Below are positions 1-4,697 of a stretch of 5,062 nt of DNA, piece by piece (within the stretch, counting starts at the first letter, position 1; each line of letters begins with the position of its first letter). The notes beneath the pieces are model-generated. The model made no database searches. It saw nothing but the letters and a program-made list of their open reading frames with translations, and was not told the DNA's origin. Position numbers and translations under genes: made by a program. The stretch lies in the NCBI GenBank assembly GCA_027058735.1, contig JALURZ010000080.1:1-5062 (forward strand), read 5' to 3'. Origin of the DNA: Hyphomicrobiales bacterium (GTDB lineage: Bacteria; Pseudomonadota; Alphaproteobacteria; Rhizobiales; JALURZ01).

Positions 1-1017
1 CAGGCGCTGCTTGGGCTTGACGCCATTGTTCAACTGTCCGTCCTGGACCGTGATCTCGCAACCCCGCCCGGTTCGCCCGCCGATGGCGACAGATATCTGG
101 TCGCCACCGGGGCAACGGGCGCGTGGGTCGGCAAGGACGACCACGTCGCGGCCTGGCAGGATGGCGCCTGGGTGTTCTATCCGCCCAGGACCGGCTGGCG
201 GTGCTGGATCGGCGATGAGGCGGCGCTGGTGGTTTTCGACGGCTCGCTGTGGAATCCGCTGGGCTCCGGAGGAGGCGGCAGCGGCGAGGCCAATACCGCG
301 TCCAATGTGGGAACCGGCGCCGACATTTTCAAACAGAAGAATGGCGCCAATCTGGAGTTTCGCGGCCTCGAAGCCCTTGGCCCGCTGAGTGCGGTCGTCA
401 ATCTCGACAATATCGATCTGTCCATTGCCGCCGCGACGACCAGTGCGGCCGGGTCCATGTCGGGGGCGGACAAGGCCAAGCTGGACGGTATCGAGGCGGG
501 CGCGGATGTGACCGATGCGGCGAATGTGGCGGCGGCCGGCGCGTTGCTGGATAGCGATTTTGCCGCTTCGCAAGGCTATCTGCGCAAGACCGGCGGTGGA
601 ACCTATGAGGCGGTCAAATCCAATCTGTCGGCGACCACGGACCCGGGCGCGGCGGATGACAGCGCGGCCGGTTATGCCGTGGGATCGCGCTGGATAAATC
701 TGACGGCCGATACCGTGCATGAGTGCGTCGATGCCACAGCCGGCGCGGCGGTATGGAAGGACCTGAGCGCGGGCGCGGGCGGCGGCGAGGTCAACCAGAA
801 CGCGTTTTCGACGATCGCCGTCGCGGGCCAGAGTGCCGTTGTGGCCGATCAGAAGACCGACACGCTGACCCTGGTCGGGGGCGCCAATGTGACGCTGACG
901 ACGAACGCGGCCACCGACGAGATCACCATCGCGGCCAGCGGGGGCGGCGGCAATCTTGACTATGGACTGGTGACGGGCAGCGTGACCGGCACGGACGACT
1001 ACGGGAGCATCGTATAA
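1..1017 (+). CDS. Phage tail fibre/tip protein with DUF2793 domain (5' partial)
   Basis: The frame is open from base 1 with no start, so the N-terminus lies upstream; 338 residues are visible. Residues 1 to about 87 match the DUF2793 pattern known from alphaproteobacterial phage tail proteins: ALLGLDAIVQLSVLDRDL, PPGSPADGDRYLVATGATG.W, AAWQDGAWVFYPPRTGW and VVFDGSLW. A Gly/Ser linker follows (88-95). Then come fibre-like modules: GEANTASNVGTGADIFKQ (95-112), MSGADKAKLDGIEAGAD (153-169), a segment with GYAVGSRWINLTADTVHECVD, and GEVNQNAFSTIAVAGQ running into a beta-rich ..TLTLVGGANVTLTTNAATDEITIA (about 262-312). The end carries a repeated DYG motif (DYGLV...DDYGSIV). Such modular proteins usually trimerise and act in adsorption or tail-tip assembly; that role is inferred. 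The TAA stop shares its last A with the next gene's ATG. Confidence 0.85.
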   Translation, partial: QALLGLDAIVQLSVLDRDLATPPGSPADGDRYLVATGATGAWVGKDDHVAAWQDGAWVFYPPRTGWRCWIGDEAALVVFDGSLWNPLGSGGGGSGEANTASNVGTGADIFKQKNGANLEFRGLEALGPLSAVVNLDNIDLSIAAATTSAAGSMSGADKAKLDGIEAGADVTDAANVAAAGALLDSDFAASQGYLRKTGGGTYEAVKSNLSATTDPGAADDSAAGYAVGSRWINLTADTVHECVDATAGAAVWKDLSAGAGGGEVNQNAFSTIAVAGQSAVVADQKTDTLTLVGGANVTLTTNAATDEITIAASGGGGNLDYGLVTGSVTGTDDYGSIV

Positions 1018-1526
1018 TGGCACAACAGGTACAGTTCCGGCGCGGCACCACCGCGGAACACGCAACCTTCACCGGCGCGGTCGGTGAAATCACCGTCGAC
1101 ACGGACAAGGACGTTCCCGTCGTGCATGACGGTGCGACCGCCGGCGGCGTTCCGGTCGCTGCACCCTCGAAACAGGCCGACTGGACGCAAAGCCAGATCA
1201 GCTCGATCGTCACCCTCACGGATGCGGCGAATATCGCCATCACACTTTCAGACGGGCATCACTTCAAGGTCACGCTGGGGGGCAACCGGGTGCTCGACAA
1301 CCCCACCGGCAAGCCGGCGGCGGGCAAGTCGCAGACATTCATAATCGAGTTCATCCAGGACGCCACCGGCGGGCGGGTGCCGACATTCGGAACCGACTAT
1401 ATCCAGAAGGATGGCACCGCACCGGTGGCCCTGGCTTCCACCGCGGCGAACAAACGCGGGGTCTATTGCGGGCAGGTGCTCGACAACGGGAAAATCCTGA
1501 TGAGCGTGATCGGAGACGGCATCTGA
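1017..1526 (+). CDS. Phage tail/receptor-binding protein with Mtd-N-like head domain
   Basis: 169 residues. The first 50 or so (QVQFRRGTTAEHATFTGAVG, GEITVDTDKDVPVVHDGATAGGVPVA) follow the pattern of the major tropism determinant N-terminal domain: an RRGT motif, then GE..VDT and a VHDGA/GG turn. This domain attaches phage adhesins to the tail. Residues about 55-169 form a beta-rich segment (ITLSDGHHFKVTLGGNRVLDNPTGK, FIIEFIQDATGGR, TFGTDYIQKDG, GKILMSVIGDG) of a kind frequent in phage structural proteins. Translation is probably coupled to the upstream fibre gene through the TAATG overlap; GGGAG at 1003-1007 is a suitably placed ribosome binding site. No C-type-lectin fold or diversity-generating repeat is seen, so the Mtd link concerns the N-terminal domain only. 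Likely a short fibre or adhesin component; the exact role is unproved. Confidence 0.75.
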   Translation: MAQQVQFRRGTTAEHATFTGAVGEITVDTDKDVPVVHDGATAGGVPVAAPSKQADWTQSQISSIVTLTDAANIAITLSDGHHFKVTLGGNRVLDNPTGKPAAGKSQTFIIEFIQDATGGRVPTFGTDYIQKDGTAPVALASTAANKRGVYCGQVLDNGKILMSVIGDGI

Positions 1527-2293
1527 TGTCCGGCCCCATGTCATATTACGGTTGCGGACTGCTTGATGCTGCGGGCGGTCTCATCGACCCGGCCACGCTG
1601 TCTCCGACGCTGTTTGTCGATCCGAAGGACACTGCAAGCCTGTGGAAGGAAACATCGCGCACCAACAACGCGACCGCCGATGGCGATGTCGTGGACTATG
1701 TCGATGATAAAGGCGCGTCCGGCAACGATCTGTCGCAGGCCTCATCCGGCATTCTTCTCAAGATCGCCGGGGGGCTGAACTGGCTGGAAAGTTCGCCCAC
1801 CGGCGACAAGCTGGTCGGCCCCGCCATGTCCGCCCTGGCCGCCGTGTCGGACTACACCATTGTGGCCGCCGTGCGGGCATCCAGTCTGGCAACAAACAGC
1901 GCCAATCCATGGTTCAACGAGGCGCTGTGGGGAGACAGCGCCGGTTATCTGTGCACCTATTTCCGCTCCTCGGGCAATATCGGGGCCTATAACGGCGTGC
2001 CCGGCAACACCAACGTCATGGACGGCTACACGGACGGAACGGACATTGTCGTGACGCAGCGCCACACCGGCGGCACGCTCTACTTGCAGGTAAACAACAA
2101 CACGGAGGTTTCCGTGGCCTCCGGCGACACGTCCACGAGCTGGGGGACCTTCCGGCTGCTCAACCAGTTCACGGATGTCTATGCGCCGACAGGGCGGTGT
2201 TACGGGTTTTTCATGAAGAACGCTCAATTGACGGCGCAGGAGCTTTCCGATGTGAAGGACTTCATGGCCAGCCGTGCGGGCATCACGATCTAG
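1526..2293 (+). CDS. LamG/concanavalin-like phage surface protein
   Basis: 255 residues from the ATG that overlaps the previous TGA (TGATG), with GGAG at 1512-1515 as ribosome binding site. A longer in-frame start at 1466 would run inside the previous gene and is not needed; ATG 1538 is a possible alternative without a clear binding site. Residues 29-71 (LFVDPKDTASLW, TADGDVVDYVDDKG..GNDLSQ) resemble the opening of the LamG-like jelly-roll proteins common in phage tails (usual form: W.DPSD..TLF...TADGDPV....DKSGNGN). Residues about 108-232 alternate beta strands (DYTIVAAVRAS, GTLYLQVNNNTEVSV, GTFRLLNQ, GRCYGFFM). The protein ends in the short helix usual for these proteins (QLTAQELSDVKDFMASRAG). 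This suggests a glycan-binding or virion-decorating role, inferred from fold pattern only. No signal peptide or membrane segment is present. Confidence 0.65.
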   Translation: MSGPMSYYGCGLLDAAGGLIDPATLSPTLFVDPKDTASLWKETSRTNNATADGDVVDYVDDKGASGNDLSQASSGILLKIAGGLNWLESSPTGDKLVGPAMSALAAVSDYTIVAAVRASSLATNSANPWFNEALWGDSAGYLCTYFRSSGNIGAYNGVPGNTNVMDGYTDGTDIVVTQRHTGGTLYLQVNNNTEVSVASGDTSTSWGTFRLLNQFTDVYAPTGRCYGFFMKNAQLTAQELSDVKDFMASRAGITI

Positions 2294-2300
2294 GAGGGGG
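2292..2300 (+). promoter_or_regulatory. Strong ribosome binding site of the holin candidate
   Basis: AGGAGGGGG ends one base before ATG 2302 and overlaps the stop of the preceding gene (TAG 2291-2293). Its AGGAGG core (2292-2297) lies 4 bases from the ATG. It fixes the start at 2302 rather than at in-frame starts further upstream. Confidence 0.7.
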
Positions 2301-2301
2301 C

Positions 2302-2538
2302 ATGACGCTTTCCAAGGAAGTCAATGACCTGAAAGTGCAGGTGGTCAAGCTGGAGACCCGGTTTGACTCCATGGAGAAGTATCTTTCGGCGACCGCGCGC
2401 GATGTGCGCGCCATCCGCGACGCGGCCCTGTCGGTCAAGGGCGGGTGGAAAATGATGGTTCTGCTCATGTCCGTTGCCGCCGCTATCGGCGCGCTGGCGG
2501 CGAAAATCGCGCCGTTTGTCGGCGGAATGGCAAGGTGA
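2302..2538 (+). CDS. Candidate holin: coiled coil plus one transmembrane helix
   Basis: 78 residues. Residues 3-45 are charged and helical with hydrophobic residues spaced as in a coiled coil (LSKEVNDLKVQVVKLETRF, DSMEKYLSATARDVRAIRD). A GGWK turn follows, then one transmembrane segment at about 50-70 (MMVLLMSVAAAIGALAA), and the protein ends PFVGGMAR. This layout, and the position directly before the endolysin, match small XhlA-like or holin-associated proteins of alphaproteobacterial phages. If it is the holin, it would oligomerise in the inner membrane and open it to release the lysozyme. One TM helix is fewer than in classical class I and II holins, so it may be a class III type or only an accessory; no second holin candidate is seen nearby. 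Start chosen from the strong ribosome binding site. Confidence 0.6.
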   Translation: MTLSKEVNDLKVQVVKLETRFDSMEKYLSATARDVRAIRDAALSVKGGWKMMVLLMSVAAAIGALAAKIAPFVGGMAR

Positions 2539-2541
2539 CTT

Positions 2542-2550
2542 AAAGGGAGG
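2542..2550 (+). promoter_or_regulatory. Ribosome binding site of the secreted lysis-cassette protein
   Basis: AAAGGGAGG lies 7 bases before ATG 2558. It sets the start so that the protein begins with a clean signal peptide; an in-frame upstream ATG at 2474 would put that signal in the interior. Confidence 0.65.
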
Positions 2551-2557
2551 CGGATCC

Positions 2558-2944
2558 ATGAACCGCAATTTTGTCGCGAGCCTGCTTGTGGCCGCCTTGA
2601 CGGTCCTTCCGGTCGGCGCCGGGAAACCGGGCGCGGAGATTGCCGCGCAACCAGCCGAGCGGTGCTACTCGCGCAGCGAACTGACCAACGCGTTTCGCAT
2701 CGTCTTGCCCATGGCGCGCGTGGAAGTCCTGAACGCAACACAAACGCGGCGCTATCTGGCGCTGTTCAACAAAATCGGCCCGCCGTCGCGCTTTGCCGGT
2801 GACGAGATGATCGTCGTTGCCGTTGCGCCGGCCTCATCGGTCATCCTTGTGCCGCTGCAAAAAGGCATCGGCTGCCAGCGCATGATGGCCGGCGCGCGCC
2901 TGCACAAGGCAATCATGAACACCATCTCTGACAAAGGAGTGTAA
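2558..2944 (+). CDS. Small secreted protein of unknown function in the lysis cassette
   Basis: 128 residues; I do not recognise a named family. Residues 1-21 form a Sec signal peptide: basic MNRN, hydrophobic FVASLLVAALTVLPV, then a VGA cleavage site after A21. The mature part of about 107 residues has exactly two cysteines, C36 and C106, which could form one disulphide in the periplasm. Between them are RRYLALFNKIGPPSRFAGDE and a hydrophobic stretch, MIVVAVAPASSVILVPL, before KGIGCQRM. The FN..PP.S...GD pattern followed by a beta pair and GC is one I vaguely associate with small proteins of alphaproteobacterial phages, but I cannot name it. The gene lies 19 bases after the holin candidate and 3 bases before the lysozyme, so it is co-translated with the lysis genes. 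Possible roles are a lysis regulator, a periplasmic inhibitor or a superinfection factor; none is demonstrated. Confidence 0.7.
   Translation: MNRNFVASLLVAALTVLPVGAGKPGAEIAAQPAERCYSRSELTNAFRIVLPMARVEVLNATQTRRYLALFNKIGPPSRFAGDEMIVVAVAPASSVILVPLQKGIGCQRMMAGARLHKAIMNTISDKGV
2933..2939 (+). promoter_or_regulatory. Ribosome binding site of the endolysin
   Basis: AAAGGAG, 8 bases before ATG 2948 and inside the last codons of the secreted protein. Ideal spacing supports ATG 2948 as the lysozyme start, giving an N-terminus that runs straight into the GH24 fold without a signal peptide. Confidence 0.7.
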
Positions 2945-2947
2945 GCC

Positions 2948-3679
2948 ATGGCAAGACGCATATCGGACAAGGGGCTGGCGCTCATCAAGCGCTTCGAGGG
3001 ATTTCGCGCCAAGGCCTACCCGGACGCCGGCTATGGCTGGGAGCGGGCGACCATCGGCTATGGGCACACGTCGGCGGCCGGTGCGCCCAAGGTGGTGAAG
3101 GGGATGACCGTCACCCGCGCGGAGGCCGGGCGCATCCTGCGCAAGGATCTGCGCAAATATGAAAGGGCCGTCGAACGGGCGCTGAAAGTGCCGGTCGAAC
3201 AGCACCAGTTCGACGCCATGGTGAGCCTGTGCTTCAACATCGGGCCGGCCGGGTTCCGCCGCTCATCCGTGCTTAAACATGTCAACGCCGGCGACGACAA
3301 GCGGGCTGCGCGCGCGTTCATGGGCTGGACCAAAAGCAATGGCAAGGTTCTGAAAGGCCTTGTGCGCCGGCGCAGGGCCGAGGCCAAGATGTTCGCCAAT
3401 ACCAGCCGCACCTACAAGGCGGCCGCGACGGGCCTTGCGGGCACCGGGGCCAGCATGGGCGCGGGGCTCGGCCTCATGGGCGGCGAGGTGATGGATATCG
3501 CGCGCGAGGTTTCCTACGACTTCACCTGGGGGAAATATCTGCTGCTCGCGCTGATGATCGCCGGGATCGGCGGCATCATCTGGGGCTTTGTCAGAACGAT
3601 CTGGGCCAAGGCCGATGAGCGGCGCGCCGAAAAGATTGCACATGACGAGTGGATGGCCGGGGAAGGGGGCGCGGCATGA
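2948..3679 (+). CDS. Phage endolysin: GH24 lysozyme with hydrophobic C-terminal extension
   Basis: 243 residues. Residues 5-150 are a phage-type (T4/R21-like) lysozyme, which hydrolyses the MurNAc-GlcNAc bond of peptidoglycan. The catalytic triad is visible: E17 in LIKRFEGFR, D26 in AYPDAG, and T35 in ATIGYGHT. Further family marks are FNIGPAGFRRSSVLKHVNAGD and the closing GKVLKGLVRRRRAEAKMF. Usual family length is about 140-180 residues. The remainder is an extension with a Gly/Ala-rich, weakly hydrophobic stretch (about 158-179, ATGLAGTGASMGAGLGLMGG), a short linker, a clear transmembrane helix (197-215, YLLLALMIAGIGGIIWGFV) and a basic tail (RTIWAKADERR). There is no N-terminal signal or SAR segment, so export would need the holin. 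The gene's TGA overlaps the start of the i-spanin gene (ATGA). The enzymatic assignment is firm; the role of the extension is unknown. Confidence 0.93.
   Translation: MARRISDKGLALIKRFEGFRAKAYPDAGYGWERATIGYGHTSAAGAPKVVKGMTVTRAEAGRILRKDLRKYERAVERALKVPVEQHQFDAMVSLCFNIGPAGFRRSSVLKHVNAGDDKRAARAFMGWTKSNGKVLKGLVRRRRAEAKMFANTSRTYKAAATGLAGTGASMGAGLGLMGGEVMDIAREVSYDFTWGKYLLLALMIAGIGGIIWGFVRTIWAKADERRAEKIAHDEWMAGEGGAA
3661..3669 (+). promoter_or_regulatory. Ribosome binding site of the i-spanin
   Basis: GGAAGGGGG, 6 bases before ATG 3676 and within the end of the lysozyme gene. It favours ATG 3676 over an in-frame ATG at 3649, which would add Gly/Arg-rich residues before the membrane segment. Confidence 0.55.
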
Positions 3680-3939
3680 TCACCTGGATCACCGGCCTGA
3701 TCGGCCTGTCGGGCCTGCGGCTCAAGCTCATTCTGGCCGGGGCGGGCCTTGTCACAGCTCTCGTTGTGGTCGCCGTCATCTATCGGCAGGGGCGCAAGTC
3801 GGCGCTGGCCGATGCCCTGGAACGCACAATGGAGAAAGCCCGTGAACGCATTGAGATCAAACAGCGTCAATTGGAAGCTGCCAACAATCGTCCTGACCGT
3901 GATGATCTTGAGCGCATGCTCGAAGACGGCGAGTTTTGA
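3676..3939 (+). CDS. Rz-like i-spanin (inner-membrane lysis subunit)
   Basis: 87 residues. An N-terminal amphipathic stretch (MITWITGLIGLSGLR) is followed by a transmembrane helix at about 18-36 (LILAGAGLVTALVVVAVIY), a basic RQGRK stop, and a charged coiled coil at about 42-70 (SALADALERTMEKARERIE, KQRQLEAAN) that would extend into the periplasm. The end is acidic (RPDRDDLERMLEDGEF). Sequence conservation among i-spanins is low, so the call rests on this architecture, on the position right after the endolysin, and on a lipoprotein gene nested in its 3' part. It would pair with the o-spanin to bridge and fuse inner and outer membranes at the last step of lysis. It starts in an ATGA overlap with the lysozyme stop, so the two are probably translationally coupled. 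Confidence 0.85.
   Translation: MITWITGLIGLSGLRLKLILAGAGLVTALVVVAVIYRQGRKSALADALERTMEKARERIEIKQRQLEAANNRPDRDDLERMLEDGEF
3831..3834 (+). promoter_or_regulatory. Ribosome binding site that decides the GTG start of the o-spanin
   Basis: GGAG (in GGAGAAAG) inside the i-spanin gene ends 7 bases before GTG 3842. No in-frame ATG lies at a useful distance from the lipobox; ATG 3812 is in frame but would give a signal peptide with a long n-region. Confidence 0.55.
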
Positions 3940-4096
3940 CGGTCCCGGCACGGACTGCCCGCCGGTGAAAAAATACTCTACCGAAATGCAGCAGAAAGCG
4001 GCCGGGGAACTGAAAGCCCTGCCGCGCGGTTCCGCGCTGGCCGCGATGATGGCGGATTACCGCGTCGTCAGGGCGCAACTGGCGGCGTGCGGGTAA
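3842..4096 (+). CDS. Rz1-like o-spanin lipoprotein, overlapping the i-spanin gene in the +1 frame
   Basis: 84 residues from a GTG start. Residues 1-25 are a lipoprotein signal peptide: a basic n-region (MNALRSNSVNWK), the hydrophobic LPTIVLTVMILSA, and the lipobox LSAC with the lipidated cysteine at C26. Ser follows the cysteine, so the lipoprotein should be sorted to the outer membrane. The mature 59 residues carry DCPPVKKYS, then a helical part (EMQQKAAGELKALPRGSALA, MMADYRVVRAQLAACG) whose LP.GSAL..M..DY...RAQ pattern I recall from o-spanins of alphaproteobacterial phages. C39 and C83 may form disulphides. The first 98 bases are shared with the i-spanin gene; the last 157 extend beyond it, so this is the overlapping rather than the fully embedded arrangement. 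ATG 3812 is an alternative start. Confidence 0.85.
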   Translation: MNALRSNSVNWKLPTIVLTVMILSACSKTASFDGPGTDCPPVKKYSTEMQQKAAGELKALPRGSALAAMMADYRVVRAQLAACG

Positions 4097-4122
4097 GGGG
4101 TCGTCCACGCCTGGACCCGCAC
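4087..4122 (+). terminator. Candidate end-of-operon stem-loop across the o-spanin stop codon
   Basis: GTGCGGGT (4087-4094) and ACCCGCAC (4115-4122) form a perfect 8-bp GC-rich stem enclosing 20 bases. Inside, CCA (4105-4107) can pair with TGG (4112-4114) around a CGCC loop. The o-spanin TAA is at 4094-4096, so the left arm lies within its last codons. No U tract follows, so it is not a textbook intrinsic terminator. It may end or process the late transcript. An 8-bp stem of this size is expected about once by chance in a window like this; the placement is what supports it. Confidence 0.35.
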
Positions 4123-4124
4123 CC

Positions 4125-4153
4125 TTGACAATACGGAAAATTTTCCCGACATT
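4125..4153 (+). promoter_or_regulatory. Candidate sigma-70 promoter of the hydrolase-like gene
   Basis: A perfect TTGACA -35 box (4125-4130) is followed after 17 bases by GACATT (4148-4153), a weak -10 with three of six consensus bases. The stretch is clearly more AT-rich than its surroundings. With this -10, transcription would start near 4160, almost at ATG 4162, giving a leaderless or nearly leaderless message. The -10 is poor, so activation or another sigma factor is possible. Confidence 0.45.
4135..4146. promoter_or_regulatory. 12-bp perfect palindrome in the promoter spacer (possible operator)
   Basis: GGAAAATTTTCC reads the same on both strands and lies between the -35 and -10 candidates, where a bound dimer would block RNA polymerase. 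A 12-bp palindrome is expected about once by chance in 5 kb, so position rather than symmetry is the argument. Confidence 0.35.
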
Positions 4154-4170
4154 AGGAATTAATGCCTATT
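4151..4170. promoter_or_regulatory. Imperfect 20-bp dyad over the start codon (possible operator)
   Basis: The sequence fits TAGG.ATTAAT.CCTA, with eight of ten pairs symmetric around 4160/4161 and the ATG of the hydrolase-like gene inside it. A protein bound here would cover the transcription and translation start. It overlaps the weak AGGAA (4154-4158) that could serve as ribosome binding site. Confidence 0.25.
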
Positions 4171-4659
4171 ATTGATGCAAACATGATGACGCCGCCACTG
4201 TCCCATCAAGACATGCAGACCATTGCGTTCGCGGTGTGGTGTCTTGCCCGTCGTGAACCGGAAATAGGCCGGTCCGCGGTGGCGTGGAGCATCCGCAACC
4301 GCATGGTCAGCCACGGGCGCGGAGAGCCCGGTTCCGCCGGCAGGATTTGCACTGAAATGCTGCAGGCCGTTGCCGAACCCCCGGTTTCCATCTCGCGCGA
4401 GCCTGGCCTGTTGGGCGTTCGCGCCTATTGGCGCGCCTATGGCGTGGCCTGTCTCGTCTGGTGCGACGATATCGCGGACCCCACCGGCGGCGCCAACCGC
4501 TTTCACCGCCATGACCAGGTGCCGGCCTGGGCGGCGGAAGAACGGCCCGTCGCGTTGCTGGGCAGCTACTTTTTCTACTATGAACCCTTCCGGCGTTCCC
4601 CGGTCCCTCCCTCGCCCCTCCCGCCAAACGAATTGCCCCGGCCGCCCATTGCGTTGTAG
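4162..4659 (+). CDS. SleB/Hydrolase_2-like cell-wall hydrolase homologue, probably lacking the catalytic Glu
   Basis: 165 residues. The match to the SleB-type cell-wall hydrolase family is seen in IAFAVWCLARREPEIGRSAVAWSIRNRM, given in two parts: IAFAVWCLARRE (21-32) and IGRSAVAWSIRNRM (35-48), and in DPTGGANRFHRHDQVPAWA (106-124) with LLGSYFFYYEPF (132-143). Active members have G/W-EAR-GE at the first motif, whose first Glu is catalytic; here L28 stands in its place (WCLARRE), while E32 matches the second Glu. The QFSCW motif often found in the middle is also absent. The end is a Pro-rich tail (147-162). There is no signal peptide. The start has a weak AGGAA only 3 bases upstream; ATG 4183 and 4186 are alternatives without a binding site. 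It could be a degenerate second lysis enzyme, a peptidoglycan-binding protein or a chromosomal gene beside the prophage. Confidence 0.7.
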   Translation: MPIIDANMMTPPLSHQDMQTIAFAVWCLARREPEIGRSAVAWSIRNRMVSHGRGEPGSAGRICTEMLQAVAEPPVSISREPGLLGVRAYWRAYGVACLVWCDDIADPTGGANRFHRHDQVPAWAAEERPVALLGSYFFYYEPFRRSPVPPSPLPPNELPRPPIAL

Positions 4660-4685
4660 CGTCCGCGCAGAGGGAACGACGGGTC

Positions 4686-4691
4686 GGGAGG
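4686..4691 (+). promoter_or_regulatory. Ribosome binding site that decides the GTG start of the nitroreductase
   Basis: GGGAGG, 6 bases before GTG 4698. No ATG lies in a suitable position, and the first codons after the GTG read straight into the nitroreductase N-terminal motif. Confidence 0.65.
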
Positions 4692-4697
4692 TTTGCG

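Noticed and set aside
1466..1525. Upstream-extended N-terminus of the LamG-like protein
   Set aside because: The added 20 residues are Arg-rich, lie entirely inside the previous gene and are not needed, since ATG 1526 has a binding site and a TGATG coupling.
1017..1526. Possible diversity-generating retroelement target, because of the Mtd-N-like domain
   Set aside because: No C-type-lectin variable region, no template/variable repeat pair and no reverse transcriptase are visible in the window.
1742..2227. Minus-strand open frame of 161 codons
   Set aside because: It is antisense to the LamG-like gene, has no domain I recognise and shows composition typical of an antisense shadow.
3842..3939. 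Apparent frameshift between the two spanin reading frames
   Set aside because: Each frame has its own start, ribosome binding site and complete protein architecture; overlapping genes explain it.
4660..4697. Searched for a tRNA, att site or terminator between the last two genes
   Set aside because: Only 38 bases, with no tRNA-like structure, convincing hairpin or repeat beyond the nitroreductase ribosome binding site.
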